The position numbers and the translations under genes are program-made. Under the pieces are notes generated by a model. It was not told where the DNA came from. It saw only the letters and a list, made by a program, of their open reading frames with translations, and made no database searches. From Chitinophagales bacterium (GTDB taxonomy: Bacteria > Bacteroidota > Bacteroidia > Chitinophagales > Saprospiraceae), in NCBI GenBank assembly GCA_013299105.1, contig JAAFJY010000026.1, positions 1 through 64,000 of the forward strand: DNA of 64,000 nucleotides, in the 5' to 3' direction. Shown here in pieces: positions 16,381-25,323 of the stretch. Within the stretch, counting starts at the first letter, position 1, and each line of letters begins with the position of its first letter.

Positions 16381-18099
16381 TTAACAACTAACAATCTCCC
16401 CCCTTACAAACGCCGCCAGCTCCCGCACATACTCCGCACTAAAATCAAACCCAATCCCCGCCTCCGCATAAATTTCGCGGATGCTGCGGGTATTGCCCAG
16501 TTTCATGGCCTTGATGAACTGCTGGATGGTTTTTTCGGGGTCTTGGCGGTAGTTGCGCCACAGGGCGATGGCACCGAGTTGGGCAAAGCCGTATTCGATG
16601 TAATAGAAAGGTGCTTCAAAAAGGTGCAATTGCTTGTGCCAGAGGTGCTCGATGTAGCGCTCCAGGCCACTGTAGTCGAGTATGCCGGGGGTGAAATCGT
16701 AGAAGCATTCTTTCCAGTAGGCGCGGCGCTCCTCGTGGGTGTGTTCGGGGTGGGTATACAGCCAGTGCTGGAAGCGGTCGATGGTGGCTATCCAGGGCAG
16801 GACTTTGAGCGAGTGCTCCAGTTGGGCGATTTTGGCGCGGCGCAGGGCGGCAGGGTCGGGCAGGATAGTTTCCCAGTGCTCCATGGTCAGCAGTTCCATG
16901 CCCATCGCCATCAGCTCGGCTACTTCAAAAGTGAAGCGGCGCTGGAAGAGCATTTCGTAGTCACGGGTCAGGAAAAAGTGGATGGCGTGGCCGCTTTCGT
17001 GCATGAAGGTGCGCAGGTCGCCCAGGGTATTGCTGGCATTCATGAACAGGAAGGGCATGCGCGTAGCCTGCAAGGGCATGTTGTAGCCGCCGGGGCGCTT
17101 GCCAGGGCGGGTCGAGAGGTCGGTCAGGCCCTGTTCGTGCATCAGCTCAATGATGTCGCCAAACATCGGGTGCAGTTGGCGCAGGCAGTGTACACTTTTT
17201 TGCAAAAGTTCGGTCTCGTTTGAAAAGGCCTGTACGGGGTCTTGGCCGTTGGCGTCGGTGTTGAGGTCCCAGGGGCGCAGTTGGTTCACGCCCAGGCGCT
17301 CGCGGCGCTGGCTGTACAGCTCGTCGAGAATGGGTACGATTTCGGCTTTCATCACCTCGTGAAAGTGCAGGCAGTCCTCTGGGGTGTAGTCAAAACGCCC
17401 CATTTGGCGGAAAGCAAAATCGCGGTAATTCTGGAATCCTGTGTTGGCGGCCATTTCCTGGCGCTTGTCGAGCAGGTTGTCGAAGAGGGTCTCCAGGCGC
17501 TCGGTGTCTTGCAGGATGCGGCGATTGATTTGGTGGTAAATCGCACGGCGGCGCTGGCGGTCGGGTTCTTCCAGGATGGTACTGGCTTGGGGCAGGGTCA
17601 TCTGCTTGCCGTCCACGCCGATCAGCATTTGTGAAAAAATGCGGCCGTATTCTTTGGTTTGGAGTTGTACGTCGGTTTGCAGGTGTACGTTTTCAGCGCG
17701 GTACAGGGCGTTGCTGTTTTGTACGTGCTTGAGCTGCCAGTTGAACAAGTTGGGGTCCAACTGGGCGCTGAAGGGGCAATTGGCGAGCTTTTGGTTGAGT
17801 TCCTGCTCCAGCGGGGCCATTTTGGGCACCAGGTTTTGTACCACGTACTGGTAGCGCTGGTTGGCCTGCTCATCGGCGTTGTTGGCCGAGAGATTGATGT
17901 AGGCCCAAGACAGCCATTCGCCCACGAGCGATTCGATGTGGCTGCGATCCAGCAACCACTGCTCCAGGTCCTGGAGGCTGTGGAGCGGTCGGCGCACCAG
18001 TTCGGCGAAGAAAGGGGCTACCTCTTCCCAACGTTGTGGCAGCGTGGGGACGCTGTAGGCCTCGTACTTGCGGGCGGTTGCTACTGCTGGATGACTCAT
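16381..18099 (-). CDS. M3-family oligoendopeptidase (PepF-like)
   Basis: 572 residues, normal for the family. The zinc motif is in RTFMHESGHAIHFF (HExxH) with a downstream Glu in FEVAELMAMGMELL. It has no signal peptide, so it is a cytoplasmic enzyme that degrades peptides of about 6-20 residues. The N-terminal helical region and the PGILDYSGLERYIEHLWHKQ segment are typical of the bacterial PepF subgroup. It may be co-transcribed with the DUF5606 gene about 100 bp upstream. Confidence 0.85.
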   Translation of the reverse strand: MSHPAVATARKYEAYSVPTLPQRWEEVAPFFAELVRRPLHSLQDLEQWLLDRSHIESLVGEWLSWAYINLSANNADEQANQRYQYVVQNLVPKMAPLEQELNQKLANCPFSAQLDPNLFNWQLKHVQNSNALYRAENVHLQTDVQLQTKEYGRIFSQMLIGVDGKQMTLPQASTILEEPDRQRRRAIYHQINRRILQDTERLETLFDNLLDKRQEMAANTGFQNYRDFAFRQMGRFDYTPEDCLHFHEVMKAEIVPILDELYSQRRERLGVNQLRPWDLNTDANGQDPVQAFSNETELLQKSVHCLRQLHPMFGDIIELMHEQGLTDLSTRPGKRPGGYNMPLQATRMPFLFMNASNTLGDLRTFMHESGHAIHFFLTRDYEMLFQRRFTFEVAELMAMGMELLTMEHWETILPDPAALRRAKIAQLEHSLKVLPWIATIDRFQHWLYTHPEHTHEERRAYWKECFYDFTPGILDYSGLERYIEHLWHKQLHLFEAPFYYIEYGFAQLGAIALWRNYRQDPEKTIQQFIKAMKLGNTRSIREIYAEAGIGFDFSAEYVRELAAFVRGEIVSC

Positions 18100-18201
18100 A
18101 GAAGTTCAGGTCGTCGTATTAAAAAAAATAACCAGCAGTTCACAGTAGATTTGGGCTTTGGATTCGGGCAGCAAAGGGTTTTGCTGCCCGAACCACCTGG
18201 C

Positions 18202-18690
18202 TTATTCTGCTGTTTTCTCCTCTTCTTCCTTCGGTTCCGCTTCGTCGGCGATTTCCGCGATTTCCGCGTCGTCGGCGTTTTCAGCGTCATCGGCTTCCTC
18301 CTCGGCGGTGGTATAACCCAGCTCGTGGAGGTAAGCAAACCACTTCACGGCTTTTTTGATGTCGCCAGTGTGAACGCGGTCGCGGTCGTAATTGGAGAGA
18401 ATTTCTGCGAAGTACTGGTGGAAAGCATCGCTGGAATCATTCGAAGCAGGCAGGGCCAAGTTGTCCAACTTGTCGAGCATACTTTGAAAGACGTTTCTCA
18501 ATTCAGTGGTTTCACCATCATCGGTGTACATGCCGATCGACTCCAGTGGGGTGAACTGGTGTTGACGAGATGAGGCAAAGCTGCGTTTTTTGTCCGCTAA
18601 ATTTTCAACGATGAGCCCGTTTTTCCGGTTGGCGATCATTTTGTAAAGCCCCGGTAAGCCCGTTACAGCCACTAATCCTTTTAACTTCAT
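18202..18690 (-). CDS. DUF5606 protein
   Basis: 162 residues. The N-terminus MKLKGLVAVTGLPGLYKM with KNGLIVENLADKKR is the conserved start of this Bacteroidota family. A second helical module (about 95-135) and a strongly acidic tail (Glu/Asp/Ala, residues 130-162) follow. Function is unknown. The acidic tail is low-complexity and probably disordered. Confidence 0.78.
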   Translation of the reverse strand: MKLKGLVAVTGLPGLYKMIANRKNGLIVENLADKKRSFASSRQHQFTPLESIGMYTDDGETTELRNVFQSMLDKLDNLALPASNDSSDAFHQYFAEILSNYDRDRVHTGDIKKAVKWFAYLHELGYTTAEEEADDAENADDAEIAEIADEAEPKEEEEKTAE

Positions 18691-19390
18691 TGGTCAAAGC
18701 TTTTTGAATACCGACTTTAAGTATGGCTTGTTTCAGCCTTGATCGGTATAGAAGCCGCAAAGTTAAAAAAATGGGCACAAGGAGCGTGGAAATAAAAATT
18801 TTTGTCTAAACCAGAATTTACAAAATCATGGAATTTCCAGCATGACATTGTGCACAATGCGGATCATTGTTACACTCCTTGAAACGAAAAACACAAGAAA
18901 CTTCAGGCGCGAGGGAAGGCAGAAGCGCGCACTGGTATTTGCCTGATGAACCGATGATGTAATTGGTATGCAGACGGTTTGCCTCAAAAAAGGCACCAAA
19001 CAAATTTGAAAGGGAAAAAGAAGTTTGGTTGTAAGCTCTGATGACAAAGATATGACTTTGGTATATAAATGCAAAGCTTTTTGAATTTCTGGTAGCAAAA
19101 AAAAGAGGAACGGTCAGGTTTTGGCTTTTTTCGACCTTTTTTACGCCTTTTTTGGTGAAGGTTTTTTGAAAAAAGGGGGAAAAGGGCCGGCAAATGTTAG
19201 GAGTAGGGGGTAGATGGATGGGTTTTTTGTTTGGGTTTTGTCATGGGGAGGGAGGGTTTTTAAAAACAGCAAAATATTTTTGTTTTTAGAAATAAAATAT
19301 TTTTGTTTAATTTTTTCAACTGAATGAACATGTGCGGAATTAATTTTCAACATACACTTGATGTGAGTCAAAAAAAACAATACCTTTGTC
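18691..19390 (+). other. 700-bp AT-rich non-coding region
   Basis: No gene is supported. It contains a fragment of repeat D (18800-18820) and, from about 19265 to 19310, a direct repeat of AAAATATTTTTGTTT. Short minus-strand frames here have Lys/Phe-rich translations characteristic of AT-rich intergenic DNA. Its right end carries the promoter-like element before the toxin gene. Confidence 0.5.
19359..19388 (+). promoter_or_regulatory. Possible promoter of the toxin gene
   Basis: TTG followed by about 20 bp and TACCTTTG (19381-19388) fits the Bacteroidota TTG/TAnnTTTG form. The ATG of the toxin begins only 3 bp after the -7 element. If this promoter is used, the transcript would start at or inside the start codon, so either the mRNA is leaderless or another promoter serves the gene. 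Confidence 0.4.
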
Positions 19391-19675
19391 ATGAATATTA
19401 CTTTCTCGACAAAAAGACTAGAGAAGTTAGCCAATGATGCCAAGAAGTGCCAAAAAGAATTGGGCAAAACGGGAGCAGAACGCTATCTCCTGCGTTTGTC
19501 AGATTTACACATCGCTGTAAGCCTGGAGGATGTCCGTTATCTACCGGGTCGCTACCACGAACTTAGTGGGAATCGAAAAGGCCAATGGGCCTGTGACCTT
19601 GAACACCCCTATCGATTGATTTTTCGCCCTCATGAAGACCCAATTCCCCAAAACGAAGATGGCAAGGGAGCGTAA
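19391..19675 (+). CDS. higB: HigB/RelE-family toxin (plasmid maintenance killer type)
   Basis: 94 residues. The fold signature of HigB-like mRNA endonucleases is visible: SLEDVRYLPGRYHELSGNRK, then WACDLEHPYRLIFRP. The family cleaves mRNA on the ribosome and is neutralised by a HigA-type antitoxin, which is the next gene. The last residues (GKGA and the stop TAA) are read from the left end of an inserted E-family element, so the native C-terminus may have been altered. The conserved core is intact, so activity is plausible. Confidence 0.8.
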   Translation: MNITFSTKRLEKLANDAKKCQKELGKTGAERYLLRLSDLHIAVSLEDVRYLPGRYHELSGNRKGQWACDLEHPYRLIFRPHEDPIPQNEDGKGA

Positions 19676-19792
19676 AAAAATAAGTTGGACAGGTTTGGGT
19701 TTAGTGAAAAAAGATAAGCAACTGGATGAAAGGAAGTTGTGTTCTTTTTTTGCTAAACCTCAAAAACAAAGATGTCCATCTTATTTTAGCTC
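19668..19792 (-). repeat. Family E palindromic element, copy 1
   Basis: 125 bp running from GAGCGTAAAAAAATAAG to CTTATTTTAGCTC. Nested inside is a second inverted pair GGGTTTAGTGAAAAAAG / CTTTTTTTGCTAAACC. It lies in the gap between toxin and antitoxin genes and supplies the toxin stop codon. Its orientation is opposite to the copies at 36045 and 58302. Confidence 0.7.
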
Positions 19793-19866
19793 AAATACCA
19801 AGTACATCTGGGTCGAAATTATAGGTGTCGAAATCGTAGAAATTGTTGACTATCACCATTGAAACC

Positions 19867-20955
19867 ATGTCCGAACAGAGAAATCGATTTATACCTCAGG
19901 TTGCCTTCCATCCTGGCCGTACCTTGGCTGATAAGTTAGAAGAGATTGGAATGGGTCCTAAGGAGTTTGCCGTCCGTACGGGAAAGCCAGAAAAAACCGT
20001 CATTGCGGTAATGAAAGGGGATAGTGCGATCACTCCTGAAATGGCCGTATTGTTTGAACAGGTACTACACATTCCCGCCCATTTCTGGATCAACAAACAA
20101 GGGCATTATGACGAGTTTGTAGCTCGGCAAGCATTCCAAGAAAAACTTGACGAGTCGAGTACATGGGCGCAACAATTTCCTTATCAAAAGATGGCAGAAC
20201 TGGGTTGGGTCCCTCTTGAAAAGCATTTGCCAGCAAAAGCTCAGGCATTGTTGACGTTTTTTAGTTTCAGTAGCTACCGGGCTTGGGAAGACTATTTTAT
20301 GCAGCCTAAGCTCAAGGTTTCGTTTCGCATTTCGCTGGCTCACGCAAAAGCCCCGCATGCCATCTCAGCTTGGTTGCGAAAGGGGGAGTTACAAGCAGAA
20401 CAGCTTGTTGTAGGTACATACAATGAAAAAAAATTGCTCCACTCGCTTTCTCAATTGAAAGCTTTGATGGCTGAACACCCTAAGGATTTATTTGCTCAAA
20501 TTCAGCATATTTGCGCAGATGCAGGAGTCAAAGTGGTACACACGCCTTGTTTGCCTAAAGCCCCAATGCATGGTTGTGCCCGTTGGATCAAAGACACTCC
20601 CTTGATTCAGTTGACAGGCCGTTACAAGCGCAATGACATTTTTTGGTTCACACTTTTCCATGAAATTGGACACATTGTATTGCATGGTAAAAAAGACATT
20701 TTTCTTGAAAACTTAGACTATGAGGGATTGGATGAAAAAAAAGAAAAAGAAGCCAATAAGTTTGCCATCAAATGGACCTTTAGCGAAAAAGAAGAGCAAG
20801 AGTTATTGGATTATGGCGTTTTTACGCTGAATGACATTGTGCTTTGGGCCAGATCTTTAAAAATTCATCCTGCAATAATCGTCGGTCGCCTAAGGCACAT
20901 CGGAGTTGTTCCGAACCATTATGGCGCGGAGTTAATAGAAGCTGTTGAGTTTTAG
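19867..20955 (+). CDS. higA: HigA antitoxin fused to an ImmA/IrrE-type metallopeptidase
   Basis: 362 residues from the ATG at MSEQRNRFIP; the frame also opens 8 codons earlier with TTG. Residues 10-95 are a HigA/XRE helix-turn-helix (PGRTLADKLEEIGMGPKEFA, then HIPAHFWINKQGHYDEF). Residues about 220-330 carry the M78 zinc-peptidase motif FHEIGHIVLHG (HExxH). In the known family the HTH part binds and represses the operon, while the peptidase part could cut a regulator. The spacing of 191 bp from the toxin is unusual and is due to the E element between them. Confidence 0.85.
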   Translation: MSEQRNRFIPQVAFHPGRTLADKLEEIGMGPKEFAVRTGKPEKTVIAVMKGDSAITPEMAVLFEQVLHIPAHFWINKQGHYDEFVARQAFQEKLDESSTWAQQFPYQKMAELGWVPLEKHLPAKAQALLTFFSFSSYRAWEDYFMQPKLKVSFRISLAHAKAPHAISAWLRKGELQAEQLVVGTYNEKKLLHSLSQLKALMAEHPKDLFAQIQHICADAGVKVVHTPCLPKAPMHGCARWIKDTPLIQLTGRYKRNDIFWFTLFHEIGHIVLHGKKDIFLENLDYEGLDEKKEKEANKFAIKWTFSEKEEQELLDYGVFTLNDIVLWARSLKIHPAIIVGRLRHIGVVPNHYGAELIEAVEF

Positions 20956-20979
20956 CGTTGTCATTAAAACCACTCAAAT

Positions 20980-21504
20980 ATGCCTCCCCAAATCCAACTC
21001 CGCCCTGCCAGCATCGCTGACCTTGCCCTGCTCCAACACTGGGACGAGCAGCCCCATACCATTGCCTCCGACCCCGACGACAAATGGAACTGGGAAGAAG
21101 AATTGCTCAAAACACCCGATTGGCGCGAGCAACTCATCGCTGAACTAGACGGCAGGCCCATCGGATGTATTCAAATCATCGACCCACAACTGGAAGAAAC
21201 GCATTACTGGGGCGAGGTGCCCCCCAAGCTGCGGGCCATCGACATCTGGATCGGCGAAGCCAGCGATCTCGGCAAAGGCTATGGCACGGTGATGATGCAC
21301 CTGGCCCTTCGGCGTTGTTTTCAGGCACCCGAAGTCACGGCAGTGTTGATCGACCCACTGGAATCCAATGTGCAGGCGCACCGGTTTTACGAGCGCCTGG
21401 GTTTTCAGCTGGTCGAAAAGCGCAGGTTTGACGAGGACGATTGCATGGTGTATCGTTTGGAGCGGGGGCGGTATTTTGAGTTGTTTCCCAATTCAAGCCT
21501 TTAG
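20980..21504 (+). CDS. GNAT-family N-acetyltransferase
   Basis: 174 residues. The acetyl-CoA loop is GEASDLGKGYGTVMMHLALR, followed by SNVQAHRFYERLGFQLVEKR. The layout resembles aminoglycoside 6'-N-acetyltransferases (TIASDPDDKWNWEEEL N-terminal region, WGEVPPKLRAIDIWIG), but the substrate cannot be assigned from sequence alone. It converges on the SWIM gene with a 12-bp overlap of coding ends. Confidence 0.78.
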   Translation: MPPQIQLRPASIADLALLQHWDEQPHTIASDPDDKWNWEEELLKTPDWREQLIAELDGRPIGCIQIIDPQLEETHYWGEVPPKLRAIDIWIGEASDLGKGYGTVMMHLALRRCFQAPEVTAVLIDPLESNVQAHRFYERLGFQLVEKRRFDEDDCMVYRLERGRYFELFPNSSL

Positions 21505-23220
21505 TATTTTTTTCAATTCCTCTTTCATTGCTGGACGGCGAGGATTTTTTTGGATGAGGCGCTGGGCCAACTCATCGATGGCAGTGCGGCCAATCGCAAT
21601 GTCTTTTTTCACTTTTAGCATCCTTGAACTGAGTTTCTCATACTCTGGGCGGGTATAAGCCTGTTCTCCCATTTTTTCAAAAGCAGACAAGTACAAAGCC
21701 AACATCTCGTTGGGATGAGTTTTGGCCAAGTAGGGGTGTACCTGCTCCAAAATGTGTTGTGAGGCATTCTCCGGGACAATTTTCATCAAACCCGCCCAAT
21801 CTTTTTCTTGGATAAAAATGGGCGAAAGTCGCTCGTACATGGCATTCGCTGAACTTCCCCAACCTGGGTTACGCGGCTTTAAATACTCTTCTTTGGCGAG
21901 CAATTGAATGTGCATTTCAATGACCTTGGCCCACTCGGCAGGGGGGTAAGTAGCTTTCCAAATCTGGTAATAGTCGAGATCAATGCGATACCCCAAGGCA
22001 AATTTTTTGGCGTAGTGCCGCACCGTATTGATGTCGTTTTCCGCTTGGGCGATTTTCAACAATATTTTTTCCCATTTGCTAAGGCCACTTGAATCCGACT
22101 TGGATTCAGCTATTTGGATGCCTGCTTTGACGAGCTGTTTGGCTTTTACAAAATCCTTGGCTTCAATCGCCTTTTCCACTTGCATCTCCCTGATTTCCGC
22201 AATGTACAGGTTGCCCATGATGGTGGCTTGTGCATCTTTTTCACGGCCTATTTTTTCGTAAAAGCTGATCTGAGCCTTGATGAAATACGTTTTTCGATAA
22301 TCAGAAAATGAGCTGAGTGTTTTTTTCAATAACGTTTCCAACAAGGAGATGTAAGGACTTGGGTCGCTATTAAGGGCCAACTTTTCCCCTACTTCGAGTA
22401 ACCCATAACCATAATTCCCGTAATCAAACCAAGTCGAATCGGCAAGTGCTTTTTCAAGGTATTTGGACAATTGCAGTTGTAGGTCTGCACTGAGTTCAGC
22501 TTCTGCGCAAGAGCTCAAAATATCGATGCTAGCCGAAACGACATCGCCTACATGCCCAGCCGAATCATCGCATTCCCGCATCACTGGGAAGACCTCGTCG
22601 CAGAGTACTTGTCCGATGGTCAAGGCTTCGTGGTACTTGTTGCGCAAAATTGCGGTTTCAGCTGCTTGGATTACGGTTTCGATTTCATCGCTAAATTCGT
22701 GGGTGGCGTCGTAATCCATGTACCCTCGTTTGGAATTGCTTTTGATGATTTTGCGGACCAGCTTGGTGTATTTCTCACGGAGGTCAATGCGAGGGTCTTT
22801 TTCGGCAAAATAAAGCATGAATTTGTCGCCAAAAGTATAATCCTGCTGGTTTTGGAAGCGGATGAAAGTGCGCAATTCTTCCAGCTCGGTTTTGAGCAAA
22901 ATAGCCTCAAAATCAAGCGTAGCTGGTTTTTTGGAGGCAGACGCAGGCTTACCCTTTTGCGCTCTTAATGCGAACAAGACGGCTACTTTGTGTTTGCACA
23001 CGGGGCCTCCATCATAAGGGCAATCACAATTCAAGGACAGGATATTTTCCCCACTAAGCACCACTTCTACCTCATAATCTTCACTACCCTCCACCGTTGC
23101 CGACCAAGCGCCTGGGGTGTCCTCCTCAAGCGAGGTGACCGCCTTGCCTTTAAAATAGGTCCGACCCCGTTCCAGAATGGTGGGGTTGATGCTGTTTTCG
23201 AAGGTGCTTAAAGTTAGCAT
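21493..23220 (-). CDS. SWIM zinc-finger protein
   Basis: 575 residues. Residues 63-76 hold the SWIM motif CDCPYDGGPVCKH (CxC-n-CxH), which binds zinc and acts in DNA- or protein-binding. The remaining 480 residues are helical with TPR-like periodicity (AKDFVKAKQLVKAGIQIA). Such SWIM-helical proteins are common and poorly characterised. It starts 8 bp after the upstream 93-residue gene, so the two are co-transcribed. Confidence 0.8.
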   Translation of the reverse strand: MLTLSTFENSINPTILERGRTYFKGKAVTSLEEDTPGAWSATVEGSEDYEVEVVLSGENILSLNCDCPYDGGPVCKHKVAVLFALRAQKGKPASASKKPATLDFEAILLKTELEELRTFIRFQNQQDYTFGDKFMLYFAEKDPRIDLREKYTKLVRKIIKSNSKRGYMDYDATHEFSDEIETVIQAAETAILRNKYHEALTIGQVLCDEVFPVMRECDDSAGHVGDVVSASIDILSSCAEAELSADLQLQLSKYLEKALADSTWFDYGNYGYGLLEVGEKLALNSDPSPYISLLETLLKKTLSSFSDYRKTYFIKAQISFYEKIGREKDAQATIMGNLYIAEIREMQVEKAIEAKDFVKAKQLVKAGIQIAESKSDSSGLSKWEKILLKIAQAENDINTVRHYAKKFALGYRIDLDYYQIWKATYPPAEWAKVIEMHIQLLAKEEYLKPRNPGWGSSANAMYERLSPIFIQEKDWAGLMKIVPENASQHILEQVHPYLAKTHPNEMLALYLSAFEKMGEQAYTRPEYEKLSSRMLKVKKDIAIGRTAIDELAQRLIQKNPRRPAMKEELKKILKA

Positions 23221-23228
23221 ATGGGTGG

Positions 23229-23510
23229 TTATCTAATTGATCGCTCGGCGTCATTGATTTTTTCTAAAAGCCCTAATATTAGGTTTTGTAAGTCGGAATC
23301 TGCTGTTTTTTCTAGCTCCATTTTAGTAACATCGCCCAGCAGCTCCAAGTCCCAAGCGTATAGCCCGATGGCTCTTTTGCCCGTTAAATGATCAATGCGT
23401 CGGTCCAAGCCGAAAGATTCGGCCATTTGCCAGGTATTGTCCTGCAAAAAATCGAGTTCTTCCATTGTGAACTTCAGGGCTGCTTTTCGATCGTTTTTAC
23501 CTGGTTTCAT
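23229..23510 (-). CDS. Hypothetical 93-residue protein
   Basis: Helical, charged, with no signal peptide and no recognised family. It contains TMEELDFLQDNTWQMAESFG and ends in an amphipathic helix (LQNLILGLLEKINDAERSI). Tight coupling to the SWIM gene suggests a shared function, but nothing in the sequence says which. Confidence 0.65.
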   Translation of the reverse strand: MKPGKNDRKAALKFTMEELDFLQDNTWQMAESFGLDRRIDHLTGKRAIGLYAWDLELLGDVTKMELEKTADSDLQNLILGLLEKINDAERSIR

Positions 23511-23688
23511 GGTAAAGTGCAGGTTTAAAATGATTCACTGGATTTCTTTTTGGCAATTTAGAAGGGGTAAATATAGCTCTTTTTATTGCATCTGATTTTT
23601 GAACCCGCACATTCCGAAATTTAAAGTTCCAGCAATTGTTTTCAAGAAATGATAAAACCCGCTTACTTTAGCCCAACAAATCGCGATT

Positions 23689-25209
23689 ATGAAAATCCTC
23701 TGCACTTTGTTTTTCTCTTTTTGGGCCTTCAGCCTCCTTGCGCAAGTCGACATCAACGCGCTCGACCAATATTTTCAAAAAGCCCAAAAGGACTGGAACG
23801 TACCTGGCATGTCTATTGCGGTGGTCAAAGACAGCAAAGTCGTTTTGGCAAAAGGTTATGGCGTGATTGAACAGGGCAAAAGCACACCAGTAGATGAAAA
23901 CAGCATCTATGCGATTGCCTCTAACACCAAAGCTTTTGTAGCAGCGGCCATCGGCATCCTGGTCGACGAAGGCAAGATGAGTTGGGACGATCCGGTGCAA
24001 AAACACTTGCCTTATTTTGAATTGTACGATCCCTGGGTGGCTAGAAATGCCAAGGTGCGCGATTTGCTCTGCCACCGTTTGGGCTTGGGCACTTTCAGCG
24101 GTGATGTGTTGTGGTTCAAGTCGAATTACAGTGCTGAAGAGGTGGTCAAGCGCGCCCGTCACTTGCCAAGACATTACGACATCCGGGCGGGTTATGGCTA
24201 CAGCAACCTGATGTTCATCGCAGCGGGTGAGGTTGTCAAAGCGGTGAGTGGGAAGAGTTGGGATCAATTTTTGAAAGAACGCATTTTCCAGCCCCTTGGC
24301 ATGGATCGCAGTGCCACCAGTACAGCAGCGCTAAAATTGATGAAAAATGTAGCCAAACCCCACAAAACGATCTACGGCCCAATCGAAGCCATTGATTATG
24401 TCAACTGGGACAACATGGGGGCAGCGGGTGGCATCTTGTCTAGCGCAGCCGACATGGCCAAGTGGATGAACCTGCAACTCAACAACGGCAAGCACGAAGG
24501 CAAAACCATTTTCAGCGCCAATGCCCAAAACACTTGGTGGACCCTGCACAATAGTTTCATGGTGAGCCCAGGCAGCAAACTGCGCTACCCTACCCGCCAT
24601 GTCTCTGGCTATGGTTTGGGCTGGAGCATGGCAGATCATTCGGGCCGCATGGTAGTGTCGCACGGTGGCGGCTACGACGGCATGTACTCGCACCTGATGA
24701 TGGTGCCCGAAGAAAAAATGGGCATCGTAGTCCTCACCAATAGCATGACCGCCATCAGTTCCAATTTGTGCTGGTACGCCGTTGATCGCTTCTTAAACCA
24801 AGCAATGCAAGACTGGAGCGCACAGGGCCTCGAATCCGACAAAAAACACCAGCAATCGCGCAAAGACATCGTAGACCAGCGCCTCAAAAGCCGGGTGAGT
24901 GGCACGCAGCCGAGCCTGCCATTGAGCGCCTTTGCAGGTAAATATGGAGATGCCCTGTACGGCGATTTTGAGGTCAAACTGGTGGGTAATCAGTTGGAAT
25001 TGACCTTCCCACAAGCGCCGGGATTGAACGCCACTTTGAGTCATTTTCATTACAATACTTTCGAGATCAAATGGAAAGAGGTGAACGCTTGGTTCGACTT
25101 TGGTACGCTTCAATTCACTATGGACAACCAGAACAAGGTCACTGGCATCCTTTTTGACGTACCAAATGAGGATATTTTCTTTGAAGAAATCCAGGCGAAA
25201 CGGAAATGA
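23689..25209 (+). CDS. Exported serine hydrolase of the beta-lactamase / class C family
   Basis: 506 residues with a signal peptide (FFSFWAFSLLAQ). Catalytic motifs of the AmpC/EstB group are present: SNTK (SxxK), YGYSN (YxN) and HGGGYDG (in place of KTG). The C-terminal 110 residues match a DUF3471-like domain (FAGKYGDALYGDFEVKL). The family includes esterases, D-aminopeptidases and peptidoglycan-related enzymes, few of which are resistance determinants. It is monocistronic. Confidence 0.85.
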   Translation: MKILCTLFFSFWAFSLLAQVDINALDQYFQKAQKDWNVPGMSIAVVKDSKVVLAKGYGVIEQGKSTPVDENSIYAIASNTKAFVAAAIGILVDEGKMSWDDPVQKHLPYFELYDPWVARNAKVRDLLCHRLGLGTFSGDVLWFKSNYSAEEVVKRARHLPRHYDIRAGYGYSNLMFIAAGEVVKAVSGKSWDQFLKERIFQPLGMDRSATSTAALKLMKNVAKPHKTIYGPIEAIDYVNWDNMGAAGGILSSAADMAKWMNLQLNNGKHEGKTIFSANAQNTWWTLHNSFMVSPGSKLRYPTRHVSGYGLGWSMADHSGRMVVSHGGGYDGMYSHLMMVPEEKMGIVVLTNSMTAISSNLCWYAVDRFLNQAMQDWSAQGLESDKKHQQSRKDIVDQRLKSRVSGTQPSLPLSAFAGKYGDALYGDFEVKLVGNQLELTFPQAPGLNATLSHFHYNTFEIKWKEVNAWFDFGTLQFTMDNQNKVTGILFDVPNEDIFFEEIQAKRK

Positions 25210-25287
25210 GCAGAATGGAACTTTGAGCTGGTTTTGAAAGGTTGAAGAGAAATCGAACATTTCCCAAAAGACTTAATCGAAGCCTTC

Positions 25288-25320
25288 TTTTCAACCTTTC
25301 AACTTTTCAACCTTTCAACT
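25288..25320 (+). repeat. TTTCAACNNT tandem microrepeat
   Basis: Four TTCAAC units at 9-10 bp spacing end three bases before the ATG of the methyltransferase. Similar arrays occur at 34664-34690, 49670-49692, 54052-54083 and 60571-60606 (the first and last on the opposite strand). Confidence 0.65.
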
Positions 25321-25323
25321 CAT

